A DNA stretch of 64,000 nt from Phytophthora quininea (Eukaryota > Oomycota > Peronosporomycetes > Peronosporales > Peronosporaceae). The notes under the pieces were generated by a model, which had not been told where the DNA came from, searched no databases, and saw only the letters and a list, made by a program, of their open reading frames with translations. The position numbers and the translations under genes are program-made. Numbering within the stretch: the stretch's first letter is position 1; every line of letters starts with the position of its first letter. The stretch lies in the NCBI GenBank assembly GCA_011947345.1, contig JAAVTG010000542.1, positions 1 to 64,000 on the forward strand, written 5' to 3'. Shown piece by piece: positions 21,157-31,545 of the stretch.

Positions 21157-23335
21157 TCAATTTTCGCTCTGTGTTCGATGTGTCTCGGTCTGGTTAGTTT
21201 TCCCGCGACCCCTCCGAAGTGAAGAGCACCCTCCACGACCTGGCCGATATTTGCCCACCGTGCGCTTAGTCGACGATCGCCCTCGTGACTGCGCTGTTGG
21301 ACTTGTGTGAAGTCCTGGATGGAAGGTCGCAGGTTCCTGTGAGGCTTCTGCCCTCGTTGTGGTTCGCGCTTGGTCTGCCGGTGCCGCCGCGTCCTGGGTG
21401 CAGATGTCCATGTCCTCGTGTGTGCTGACTCGCTGCGGCGTTCGCAGTTGTTTCCAATCCGATGGGAGCGCTGGGCCCTTCTTTGAACTGCTGGGTTTGC
21501 GTTTCGATGGCGACCTGGTTCGGGGCCGGCCTTGCTTGGGTCTGCCGTGCGACTCCGCGCTCGTTGTGTCAGGTGCGAGTAGACCCAGCCTTGTCCGTAG
21601 CTGCTCCAACGTTCGTGGCAATGCGGCATCCCTTGTGCCCTCTGCTGCTGTGCGTCGTTGGGAGGGCAGTTTGTCCTCATAGCTCAGCGAGTGTTCCGCC
21701 CGCATCTTGTCCAATTCTAGTATCGTCGTTTTGCAGAATTTGGTTGGGTGGTTCGGGAGAGGCATCGCCGACATGGCCAGTTGACTCTCGCCTCGTGGTG
21801 CTTGACCACTAACTCCGCCTCCCCGCACCTGATAATTGCCAGGTCTCGCAGCCCGCTGGGGTATGCCTCCACCTTGATGCACCAATCCACTGCTTGTCGT
21901 TGAGCCCGTAACCCTCTACTATCGGGTGATTCATTTCGCAGACTTGCAGCCCCAGTTTTGCCGTAAAAGCCAGTGAAGGTCTTGTGAAGTAACCATACCG
22001 CCGCGCGTCTCCACCGTAAAGAAGTAATAGTCAAGCCTGACCACCTCCTTCGTTGTTCTGGCTCGCTCCCGTTGTCGCTCGTAGTCAACTAACGGGAGGA
22101 GCTTCCCGGGCAGTGGAATCTGCCAATTGGCCCAACGAGCCGCCGAGCGCTTCCCTTTAACCGTCACCGTCAGCACCCTTGAAGCCATATCCACTGCTAT
22201 CCGTGAGATGGCTTGTTTGAACTGGCTGATCTCTTGCTTCTGGGCTGCCGCCGCTTCCACCCCGGCATTGACAAGCGCCAGAATCGCTTGTTTCGACATT
22301 CCAACACTGAACCGCTGCCCTGGAGCTAAATGCGCATATAATGGGTATTCCAATCCCAGGAAAATGTCCGTAAATCCCGCTAGCTCTCCTGCAGTCATGG
22401 ACTGCAAAAGAAATGGCGGTGGTGCTGGCACTTCCAGTTCATGGTTGAGAATCAGGAGCAACGCCTGGTCTTCGTCAGCCGTTCTAGGGCGGAGCGCCGT
22501 CAGGACCTTGGCTGGGGCCAGGCAGAGTGCCTTCAATCTCTGGAGCTCTTCTGACTGTTCCGTGTCCGTCTCTAATCCTGCCTCTACTGCTCCAAGATAC
22601 GATTTTGGGGAGGCCGCTCCCTTCGCTTGTTGCTGCTCTCCAGTTGACTCGGTTTCGAAGTTCAAGAATCTCAGTCTGGTTTCCAGTTCTCCCTGAGGAA
22701 TCCTGGTTTCCACGACCCATTCACGCAGTAGCCCGACAAACTTAGTCAGGTGATTGGTGTTGTTGAGGTCCCAATAGCTGATTATGCCCTTGTATTGCTC
22801 TTGTTGGGCGGGGTCACTTCGTCCTATCAGCGGCTCCGAAGGTCTTGTTCGCTGGGGTGTGATCCGCCTCTTATCATTTTTTTTGAAAGGAGTAGAACCT
22901 CCGCCCCGAGGCCAGCTCTCGCAGCCGGAGTGCTGTCTGACTTACGTAGTGCATTGGGGCATCAAGCTCTAGATAGGATTTCAGTTGCCAGAAGACCGAT
23001 TTCCCGTCTCGTTGACTCTCCGTATTCTTCCCCCTTCGCGCTTGCCTTGGGGTGCTTTCCGCTTGCTCTGAGCAACAGGTACGCGTGCGTTTCCGTCCGT
23101 CTGGTTTGCTCGGCTAGGCTTGTTTCCCTCGACGCGTCTCTTTGTTCTCTCTTGCCCCTTGCTCTCACTCCAACTGTCTTCCAGTCATCGTCAGGTGGTT
23201 GGGCAGTTGCCTGCCCACACTGACTTGCTTTGCTCCTTTCCACTCTCTCTTGCCCCCTCCCCCGATGCAACTTGCTGCTGCTGTCTGCTCTTGATCCGCT
23301 GGGGTCTTGAGCAGGCGCCGCTAAATTAGAAAGTG
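21157..23335 (-). pseudogene. LINE ORF1 N-terminal half with zinc knuckle
   Basis: Frame 22713-21931 (260 codons) starts METRIPQGELETRLRFLNFE, has an Ala/Leu-rich middle and ends with basic residues. The zinc knuckle lies across a frameshift near 21755-21770: CRRC in one frame and NHPTKFC in the next, giving CX2CX4HX4C once the shift is allowed for. The following Ser/Arg/Pro-rich, basic part (21157-21700) links it to the protease half. The 5' piece 22962-23335 (with DDDWKTVGVRARGKREQRD) is also open. Function: RNA binding in the retrotransposon particle, inferred from the knuckle. Confidence 0.6.
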
Positions 23336-23346
23336 AGATCACAGTT
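23336..23346. repeat. Target-site duplication, right copy (LINE)
   Basis: AGATCACAGTT, identical to 14332-14342. The Helitron frame KTPITVI ends here and continues as CDRTNHG on the other side of the LINE. Confidence 0.85.
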
Positions 23347-24465
23347 ATTGGGGTTTTGTCGAAGCTGGAAGCAAGTTGCTCATGGCTGTACAAAATATTA
23401 TTTTCTCGATACCATTCGTATTGCTCTCGAATACGAGAGACCCTTGCGTTATATCGTTTCGAAATCACCGCGTTTTGGCGTGGTGTCATCGCACCAACCA
23501 TTGAGACACCAACAACGTCTTCTTCGACGACAGAGCGAGGAAGTAGTGTCACAGGAGGGGCTGGATTGGCACGAAAGAATTAAGCATGCGACCGGATTGC
23601 AGAATGTCATCCTCCTCTCATGATTGACACAAAATGTGTAGGTTGGGCCAACTTTATCATGGCGTTTTCCGGAATGGTTGTGTCCTCAAACTTCTTTGGA
23701 AGCTCGCCGATATACAATTCATTTGTGATTGAAAACTTTGGAAGTGAATACTTGTTCTTCTTCAACAGCGATGAATAACACGATCCACAAATTTGCAACA
23801 CAACTTTGTTCTCGGCCTTACACACACCTCGTTTTGATAGCAGTATTCCACAAAGCCGGGATGAGACAGAGCTCACGTCATAGTGCTCCAACAGCTTGCG
23901 TGGTAAATTGGCAGGAGGCTTCAACCGACGCTGCATTGACTGCAGCAGAACAGGACAACGTCCAATATTCTTGCCACTCACTTCTGATGCGGAACACCAG
24001 CAATCGCAAACAGCACATACTTTTTGTTCCATCGCTCCACAGCAAACCCGTTGACCACACTCCATGTAGGTCGATCTAGAAGCCGAATAAAGCTTCAAGG
24101 ATTTTGTCGGTTTAGGATCATGAAGCCGTCAGTTTCTGCGGTGTTGGCGTCGGCTGTGTCGCTGGGAGTCATTAAAAGTGGATCTGCGGTCCCGATCTCG
24201 TTGCAGCTTTCACTTTTTCTTTGCGAGCTCAGTGGATTTAACGCAGACCGTACACAGCTTACGCTTTTTCTTGACCGCACCTGATGTGCACCTGAAGGCC
24301 GATCTTGCCATTGGCGATGGGTCCCTCCGCCAGGTTGTACTCAACTTTGTATAACGGTGCAAGAAGGGATTTGAAACCTAACCGTCCTCTCCTTTCCCAA
24401 GTCAATAGCGGACGAATCGAGTGCAAATAAATTACGTGGGAAGAGGGGTCATTGTTAGCAGCCAT
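23336..24465 (-). pseudogene. Helitron N-terminal Cys-rich / DUF6570-like region
   Basis: Begins near the ATG at 24465 (MAANNDPSSHVIY); frames then change. Frame 24098-23607 holds clustered Cys (RVCCGAMEQKVCAVCDCWC, CGSCYSSLLKKNKY), followed by LPKFSITNELYIGELP, the 'P-PxxALANGLWIG-xP' signature of the DUF6570 segment in Helitron proteins. Frame 23552-23336 continues with VVGVSMVGAMTPRQ, ISKRYNARVSRIREQYEWYRENN and ends at the LINE junction. Several frameshifts make it non-functional. Confidence 0.7.
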
Positions 24466-24469
24466 TTCA

Positions 24470-25500
24470 AAGTCTTTTCGCCACCAACCAATTATCTTTC
24501 AGACTCGACGGCTTGAAGAGCTCGTTGAGCACCTTTCTCAGATCACCAGTGCAGACATTTTATCTTTCTTTCTAATGAAGCCTGCTCCAGTTTGGAATTT
24601 CCAAGGAAGACGGGAAGTGGGGTTTTGATGGTGTCGAAGGGGGCACTGCAAAGAGAGCACTAAGTAAAAAAGCTGCCAAGGCTCCGGTAGCGCAAGGACG
24701 AAAGAAGATCCGTCTGACAGTTCTGAAGGACTACGTTTCTCCACTTGAGAAACAACGCCGAGCTGCTGCGACGCCAGTTCGAGTTATTGCATCCGCTCAA
24801 GGTAAGATTAGTGTCATGTTCATAGAGTTGGAGGTAACAGTTCTATTCTATTACAGTTGCGTGAATATGCAAAGACCCCGTCTCGTCTGAAGAAACAGTC
24901 GCTATATATGGTCGGTTCATGTGGGAATCGTACCATGTGGCGAAAGACGGGGAAACATCGTGCACTTGCACTTTTATGACGCCACTGCCACCGAAACATT
25001 TGAAAGCGCATATTCGGTACGATTCTTATCATGCATGTTTAAAACCGGTATTTGACATTGGTTTGTGATGAAACACAGAGACTACACTACAATGGAGAGC
25101 GATAGTTCGACTCCGACAAAATAATGATGACTACGACAGTATGGGATGAAGTTACCGGTTGCTGCGGTAATCCAACACCAGGAGACATTGTTTGCATCTC
25201 GCACTTCACGGACCTTGGTGTGTACCGAGATGAAGCTTGCCAATTCAACACAAAACATGCTGATTTGCGTGTCGACAATGCGGTGATGAGTACAGGCCTG
25301 ACGGAAGAATAGTCCGAGAAGGTAGAAGATGACATTTGAGGCTGGTATCAGCTTGACATGACGTTGTTGTTATTGTATCCTGTTTTGATAACTTGATCAC
25401 ACCTAACACTTTCTTCTTCATACATACATTTCATTAAAAGTAGTGATTTCCACAAGTTTTCAAAAGAGCTGGTTTATTTATTGGAGAGATCAGAAGTAGA
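24470..25500 (+). other. Unrecognised, possibly decayed coding sequence on the plus strand
   Basis: Codon-like stretches appear on the plus strand: TAKRALSKKAAKAPVAQGRK (about 24640-24700), a plausible intron from 24803 (GTAAGATTAG) to about 24856 (TATTACAG), then LREYAKTPSRLKKQSLYM, a shifted GRFMWESYHVAKDGET and finally a 62-codon ORF (25124-25312) with GNPTPGDIVCISHFTDLGVYR. Stops interrupt them. I do not recognise the family. Degenerate transposon cargo or a decayed host gene are both possible. Confidence 0.25.
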
Positions 25501-27081
25501 CTCGTGTGTGCTTCGCCAGCACATCCTAAGGTGCAGTAGCCGCGGAGATTCCTGGGGGTGAAAAATCAGTCGTTTTACCGACAGGACTCACCCAGTCAGC
25601 GCTACGGTGGCGATAAGATCATCACTTTTTCGTTGCTCGTCTAGAGGTGTGCACGGAGCCTCTCTTTGGGTGCGTTCCGCCTTGGTCGAACGTATATGTG
25701 CCCTACGCCGCCGCGTTACGGGGTTGAGCTGGAGGGGCTGCCTGGGGTCTCTAATCTCAGCTAGTTTGCCCACTGTCGTACGTGCTGCTTGAAACTCGCT
25801 CGTAGGCTGCTTCTATGCCGCGCGAAGATGTGTGGGGACATGTCTACAGGAACATGGGCTTAAGCCGCCTAAGTTCATTCAAATGCCCCACGATGTTTTT
25901 GCTGGGTATTTTGCCCAATGCATGAAAAACCGACGAAGCACCCATGAATGTCGACGAGTGTAGCGTTTGTTAAATATTTGGACGGTAAAATACGTGAAAT
26001 GTCGCTTGTGGCTCGCGACAAGCAACATCCACTTAGGTGGCTTGCTTTCTCTAGGACATTAACGATAGCAGAGATTTCACCGTCGTAGTGTGCAGGGACT
26101 GGCAAGGGCTTATAGTTAAAGTTGCGAGTTGGAAGGATTCACCGGCAGGGGAAAAATACGCTGGGTTGCTCACTGTTTTTGAGCGACTATGCGAGTTGGG
26201 AGTCAATTGCTAGGAACTCGTGTTCTTGAATCGCTGCTTGCTATTTGATTTACTGGGTTTTTCACCCTCTTGATATACTCTGAAATAAATGTCAGAGAAC
26301 ACTCCAATGGCTATATTCCCTCCGGCCACTTCACGAATTACCAAGACCCTTTTGCTGCCAATGTAGCGACACCATTTGTGTCACTTTGAGATATTGTTGG
26401 CCACCGAATGTCCACCAATTCATCATCTTGTTCTGCTTCTTTGTCTGTCGTAATATCAGGATCTAAGTCGTCACACTCACCACTTGAGCTTTCTGTGAGA
26501 ATCTGTGAAGATTCGGATCGTGGTCTGCATGCAACTCTACGATCAGTTGGTGAGAAGTTTGTGGCCATTGACGGATTGTCGTGGCCGACCAGTGTGTGCA
26601 TGTTTTAGGGACGGTCATGGATGGCACCAGATCTGGTTTGATCTGGTGTCGTCAAGAGCATCGGGTGCCACAAGGTTCGCAGCTGGATAGCGTGAGGGTG
26701 GCGCAGGGTAATGTGCCGGATCGCCGCGCGGAAGTGCAAGGTGCGGAGAATGCGCGTGTGAGATTGTCTATGGGATTTTGATGCCAGGTGCTTTCCCCGG
26801 TGTTCACGGACACAAGAGAACACTACACTCAGTTTTCAATCTGCTCTGTGCCTCAAAAGCCTCCCCTACATCCCGTCTCTACGCCCTCGTCACCGCTCAA
26901 GACTCCTCGCCACTCCTCTCCTCACCAGCTCACCTCCGTACGTATCAAGAGCACACGGACCTAAAAAGCTCTTACTTTCTTCTTCCGTCTCCGATACTAT
27001 TTCATCGCTAATGTACAATGAGTTTTCTGCACCGATCGATTCTTCCACACGACTACCCGCAGACAAATTGACTATGGAAGC
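25501..27081. other. No gene recognised
   Basis: Only short ORFs without motifs occur on either strand. The region 26820-27010 on the plus strand is rich in CTC/CCT and resembles LTR or promoter sequence of decayed elements, but no paired repeat was seen. Confidence 0.4.
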
Positions 27082-27444
27082 TCAAGTTGATGTCAGTGTC
27101 GTCAGTTCAATCACACTACGTTCTTTACTGGCCTCGGCGTCATCCTTTTGACAATCGCGCGTCGTCAAGTCGACGAGGTCTACGGCAGCAACTAACTCCA
27201 GCAGCGATGTCTTGAGTTCAATAGCCTGGCGAACTTCTGTAAGATCCTTGAACTGTTCGATGTAGATGACCTCGGTTGAGCGACCACCGCGGTAGGTGCG
27301 ATCGCGGTCACGAACAAAAGCTGCGCGCATTTGGTATCGCTTATTCTTAGACTGACCGCCACCCCATAGATTGTTATTCCTCTTCATTCGATGATGTTGC
27401 TTTGCCTTCCCCACATAATTGGAATAGCAAGAAAACGGCGTCAA
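27082..27444 (-). CDS. Unrecognised ORF, 120 codons
   Basis: A basic, Asn/Gly-rich start (KRNNNLWGGGQSKNKRYQ, then FVRDRDRTYRGGRSTEVIYIEQF) is followed by a leucine/valine-rich helix-like stretch and an acidic end. No family recognised. Codon quality is moderate. It lies downstream of and on the same strand as the ORF at 27664, so both could be parts of one decayed gene or element. Confidence 0.25.
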   Translation of the reverse strand: MTPFSCYSNYVGKAKQHHRMKRNNNLWGGGQSKNKRYQMRAAFVRDRDRTYRGGRSTEVIYIEQFKDLTEVRQAIELKTSLLELVAAVDLVDLTTRDCQKDDAEASKERSVIELTTLTST

Positions 27445-27663
27445 GTATCCGCAGCAAGACGCTGGGTAGCATCTGCATCAACCATGACTTCCTTGACCTT
27501 TCTACTACCACTAATTCTACCTGCTATTGCTACTTCTCTAACTGCCTCGGCGTAACTGTCCTCTTTTTATCACTCTCAGCTCCAGTGCAGGAATCATTGC
27601 GCACACCCTCATCATCGGCTCCGCAGCAGGTTTCAGCCCGCTCTTCCTTCCTGGGGTTGCGTC

Positions 27664-28110
27664 CTAAGCGCGCTTTCTCATCACTGTGCCAGGTAGATCC
27701 CGCAACTTCGCATTGAGTACGTTCGCATGAGTTGGGAGATCAACTGAGCCGTGGATAAGAGTGAAGGTTCTTAGCTCTAGCCAGTGTTTGCTCCCCCTCA
27801 GCATATTGTGTCCTTGCCACTTCACCGCTTTTTCCACGAGTTGGTGCTGGGTTAACAGCTCATCTGTATCGATCCGCAGGGGAAACTCCTCCGCTGGATC
27901 CACACACAGAATGACAGCCACTCGATGCCCGCACGGATCTCCAGAAACGAAGGCCACAGTGAAGTATTCGACGAGGTCTCCAGCTCGGAGGTTCTCTGGG
28001 AGCAGCTCGTCACGAGAGAGTCCCACCGCTACTTGAGCTTGTTGCTGCTTGTTTCCGAGTCTGCTTTTCCTCCACTGATGAAAAACCTTGGAAAACCTTA
28101 ATGAACAACC
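27664..28110 (-). CDS. Unrecognised ORF, likely transposon- or host-derived
   Basis: The open frame runs to 27664. Upstream of about 28082 it has no ATG, but a pyrimidine tract and CAG at about 28082 (TTTTTCATCAG on the sense strand) could be a splice acceptor, making WRKSRLGNKQQQAQV the first residues of an exon. The body (GDLVEYFTVAFVSGDPCGHR, VAVILCVDPAEEFPLRID, KHWLELRTFTLIHGS) looks like a folded beta-rich domain with codon usage like that of real oomycete genes. I do not recognise the family; similar 'WL-xRTFTLxHG' tails occur in oomycete transposon polyproteins, from memory only. Confidence 0.35.
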   Translation of the reverse strand, partial: GCSLRFSKVFHQWRKSRLGNKQQQAQVAVGLSRDELLPENLRAGDLVEYFTVAFVSGDPCGHRVAVILCVDPAEEFPLRIDTDELLTQHQLVEKAVKWQGHNMLRGSKHWLELRTFTLIHGSVDLPTHANVLNAKLRDLPGTVMRKRA

Positions 28111-28164
28111 TAAAACTTGAAAAACAAGTATATCGTCGGCGTCGGGTCGTTTGAATTTCACTGT

Positions 28165-29333
28165 GCTTTACTATAGGACGGCGTCCACGCGCGGTATAAG
28201 ATTCCTCCTCGGTATACCAAGTCTCTACAACCTTCGTGGATATCAGTGGCAGAAGGTAGCATACCGAAAATTTGCTACAGCACGATACTTATTGAGAAAG
28301 CTTGGTGCATTGCAGGTGAGTAATTACAGTCTTAAACAATAAAATGCGTGGCCATCAGGTCACAAAATCCGGATTTCTGATTGGCTAACATTTTTAACTT
28401 ATGTCAGTATGTATAAAATAGAGGTAACAATTCTGTGGTGATTTTTAGAAGTATTTAGGATTCTGAAATATACAATAACTATAACTACATTATTTTATGA
28501 TTTTGGTTCTCAGCTATAGGACGAGCGATGCCGTCTCCAGCGCCAATATCCAGTAGTGAACTACCGTCATGCTTGCTGCTCACCCTGCGTATAGAGAATG
28601 TGAAAGATTGAATCCAGATTTCGGATCGATCTTATTCATGCATCCGGATTTTTCCGAAAATCCAACCGGATTGAACCAACCGGATTGTTGAACTCGATCA
28701 TTCTCGTCGCTGTAGGCGCTGTTCACGATCCGATTTCAACGAACGACGTGCCCATGTACCGCCTCACTGTTGATGTCTGCTGCGACAGCGTTGTAGCCCA
28801 TTTGATGTCCTGCTATCATCCGATTCAAACCGGGTTCGATCCTGGACCATCCAGATGGAGAGCAAAAGAACAGGATTCGGATGCATCCGGATAAGGATCC
28901 ATACTCTTCCTGTGTAGTCTTTTCATCTAAGCCCAACCAAGTCGCGGCTGGAGTTTTATTGTAATCATTGCTTTAAAAAAATGAAAGGGACTGAGGCGGA
29001 CTGGCTACGCCGCAAAGCGGCGTATCGAGAACGGTTGTAAGTTAGACTCTTTGTGACGGATCCAGCTCCGTTGTTTGCGGTTCGTATAGAGTTGAATTTT
29101 CGGATAGTTTACGGGACGAGTATACGCGACGAGTTTACGGACGGCAATCGAGCCCTCAAGACCCTTCCATCACACTCTTCCCCTCCAAGATCATCGAAAA
29201 TGATCCCTCTTCCAGTTCTGCCATCCCTTCGCGATCTCAAGTGAACACCTCGACCGCGCAAACAGATGTCCGAACTGCTGCTCAAAAACCCACTCACGAA
29301 TTGTTATCACCGACAACAAACACCCTGACTTGT
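28165..29333. other. Intergenic stretch with repeated CCGGAT motifs
   Basis: No gene seen. ATGCATCCGGAT occurs at 28638-28649 and 28881-28892, with further CCGGATT/ATCCGGAT pieces between 28610 and 28900. The part 28340-28520 is AT-rich. The 3' portion holds the upstream region of the plus-strand bZIP-like copy starting at 29334. Confidence 0.5.
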
Positions 29334-30006
29334 ATGAGCTTTTTGAGCTTTTTACCGTCCGACGACGAAGCCTTTGCGACACTGCAAGAGGCCCTGGAGC
29401 TGATCGACTACTACGACTCCCACGATGGCAACGCACGCTTCACCAACATGGTTGCCTCGTCAACCAACAGCTCTGCTAACCCGACCAAGGAACTCCCAAC
29501 GACCAAGCCGAAGAAGCGCAAACGGAGTGCCACGAGTTCATCGACGGTGCTCCAACGTCGCAAACGCACGGAAATTAATTCGTTACAAGAGCAAAGCGAG
29601 ATTCTGCAGACGCAGCTGGGCCGGTTGCTTCGCGGGGACGCCACTTCTGACAGTCTCAAGGTGAACGCGCTAGCGTACTCGCAATGGAAAACACGTGAGG
29701 TGCTATCGCGTAACCATCGCGACGCTATCAAGCAATTCGAGGACCGACAAATGGCCGAAGAGACCAACAAGCAACTGAAGAGTAAGCTGACAAAGCAGCA
29801 TCGAGTTGCAACGGCTCTGTGCAAGTTACTCCGCAGCCAATCTCTGCTATCGGTACGTGTAAATTTCCTTGTGGCTTCTAGCAGTGTAAAGACTCGAACT
29901 AATTTTCCCGTTTCTTCGTGGCTAGGATATGAAGTACGTGTTGAGAGGAGAATCGTCAAACTTTTCTTCTCAGTACCCAACATTCTCAGTCGAATCAAAA
30001 GTATAA
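29334..30006 (+). pseudogene. bZIP-like family copy 1 (long type, truncated; only plus-strand member)
   Basis: Exon 1 29334-29852 (173 codons) begins MSFLSFLPSDDEAFATLQEALELID, the family N-terminal motif. The basic region KKRKRSATSSSTVLQRRKRTEI (around residues 58-82) runs into heptad-like leucines, and a conserved EETNKQLKSKL...ALCKLLRSQSLL helix closes the exon. Intron 1 (29853-29925, GTACGT...GCTAG) is at the family position. Exon 2 starts DMKYVLRGES but reaches a stop at 30004 after 26 codons, so the START-like part is missing. The last bases overlap the 3' end of the next copy on the other strand, which marks a rearrangement breakpoint near 29.95-30.0 kb. Confidence 0.65.
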
Positions 30007-31239
30007 TACTCTTCCACCAGCACGTCCTGCAAGTGTTGGGAGTGCTCTCGAAGTTTCCAGCTCAGGTTCTTAAGCACGACATTCTGAGCGTACTCGACGT
30101 CTTCGGCTCGCGCCGAAGGTTCCACGCTGCGGTCCATGTACATTTGCTCGCACATGCGCACGACCGACGCGTTTTGGTCAGTCTCGGATCGAGTAATGAT
30201 CGTCCAACATTGGTCTCGGAATTGTAGGCCTTCGTCGGTGAGAGTCATGAGGTCGGCCTTGATAATCACGATGCGATTGGGCTCGACGTATTTGCGGAGA
30301 AACTGCACGCCTTTGACTTGTTTTACGTACGATTGGCACTGCAGCGTGAGGATCCAATTCTTCTCACGCGAATCGGGTTGGCTTCCGTTCATCTGCAGCA
30401 TCAAATGGTTAGATCGAGGGAGATCAAGTAAAAAGCGCTATCAGTTCGTACGTATCGTTCCCATTTTTCAGGACATGGGCGGTGTGTGGTCAAGTCCTTC
30501 CAGCAGATGAGCGCCGCCGCTTCCATCGGACACCCCATGGGCGTCGTCGAGATGGCCTCTGCCGTTTTGCCCAGACCTTTGACGTGTTTCATTTGCATAC
30601 TGCAGTTGATCGCTGGCGGGGTTCTGGACTGGAACAACGAGCCGGAATCTCGGTAGTGCTGAGCTACTTTTTGTTCGAGGTGGTCCATGATGGCTTTGCC
30701 GTTTTCAAAGGCATTGAACGAATACCTTGACGTCGGCTCGTTGCCAAACACAAAGTCGATGCCCTGAAGCACCGTTTTCTTCTGCAACACGCGTCGGAAA
30801 TTCTTATCCACATCGGCTTGGAGCGCCAGAATCTCCTTCAGCTTGCGGTTGGTCTCCTCCGCTCGACGTCGCTCGTTGTACTCGATCTCGACGAGCTGTT
30901 TCCACTTGGATTTAGTCGCTGAATCCAATCCACCCGCTAGACTCGTGGCCATAGAAGGTGATCGCATGACCTTGAGCTGCTCGATTTGCAGCTCCAGTTC
31001 TCGAACATGGTCCCGTAGGTTTTGCAACTCTGCTTTCTTGCGCTGCTGCACGCGAGTCGTGTAGCCCGGAGGGTTCGATCGTCGCTTCCGCTTTGGAGCT
31101 CGGGATTTTGCCACGGGGTGGACAGTTCCCGAATCCGAAGACGAGTCGTTGGACTGTACTCCGTCGTCGAAAGAGTCGATGAAGGCGATGGCCTCGGCCA
31201 CGGTCGCAAAGTCCTCGTTGCCAGTCTCCAAAAGTTCAT
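29970..31239 (-). pseudogene. bZIP-like family copy 2 (long type, intron 1 absent, start frameshifted)
   Basis: Exon to 30452 then exon 30392-29970, with the intron 30393-30451 (GTACGAACTG...GCTGCAG) at the family's intron-2 position. The intron-1 position (…VLQGIDFVFG) is continuous, so that intron was precisely lost. The basic region RKRRSNPPGYTTRVQQRKKAELQ is followed by four leucine heptads (LRDHVRELELQIEQLKV). The C-terminal part has AISTTPMGCPMEAA and GVQFLRKYVEPNRIVII. The open frame has no in-frame ATG upstream; the expected start ATG (31239, MNF..) is in another frame, explained by one missing T in the TTTT run after it. Either a pseudogene or a sequencing slip. Confidence 0.65.
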
Positions 31240-31545
31240 TTGCTTTGTCGTTCGCAAATTGCCGAATGATACGCAGTGCTAAGTCACGTCGAACCACGTG
31301 AGCGAGTTTACGAAGAGAGGTTGATCTCGGTGATTAGTCACGTTTCTCCGTGTGACTGAGTTTCTCCTGCTGTTTATGAAGGCAAATGTTGATGGGGCAG
31401 AGGCGGCTCTCAGCTGACTCAATACAATAGTAAATTCGCCCAGGCTGGTTATTTCGTGCGGAGATTTCTTCCAATCAAAAAATGATAAGCAGTAAGGAAT
31501 CATGCTCAAAAATCAAAGTCGATATTTTGCATTACTTTCCAACCT

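Larger units (their letters stand above)
14343..23335 (-). mobile_element. ~9.0 kb non-LTR retrotransposon (APE-RT-RNase H, OTU-bearing ORF1) inserted in the Helitron
   Basis: Flanked by AGATCACAGTT at 14332 and 23336, with a poly(A) tail on the minus strand (T9 at 14341-14349), as expected for target-primed reverse transcription. Order in sense direction: ORF1 (zinc knuckle, OTU-like protease) 23.3-19.6 kb, then ORF2 with APE endonuclease 19.44-18.37, RT 18.18-15.94, post-RT zinc tract, RNase HI 15.6-14.46. It is full length or nearly so, but has several frameshifts and at least two in-frame stops. It is more GC-rich than its surroundings. The family is an L1/Utopia-like oomycete LINE by architecture; the clade would need a tree. 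Confidence 0.85.
5573..24465 (-). mobile_element. Helitron interrupted by two nested insertions
   Basis: Helitron Rep-helicase protein pieces occur in correct order on the minus strand: N-terminal Cys-rich/DUF6570-like part (23336-24465), middle and HUH Rep part (11692-14342), Pif1-like helicase motifs I to III (10851-11473), and later helicase motifs to VI (6360-7169). The two gaps are filled exactly by a LINE (14343-23335) and a Crypton-like element (7170-10850), and reading across both junctions restores one sensible frame. Without the insertions the Helitron is about 6 kb. It carries many frameshifts and stops and is dead. Exact 5' TC and 3' CTRR ends were not located, so the outer limits are approximate. 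Confidence 0.75.

Noticed and set aside
22127..22696. Plus-strand 189-codon ORF
   Set aside because: Antisense shadow of the GC-rich LINE ORF1; no domain.
27405..27720. Plus-strand 104-codon ORF
   Set aside because: No motif and poor codon pattern; it lies between two better minus-strand ORFs.
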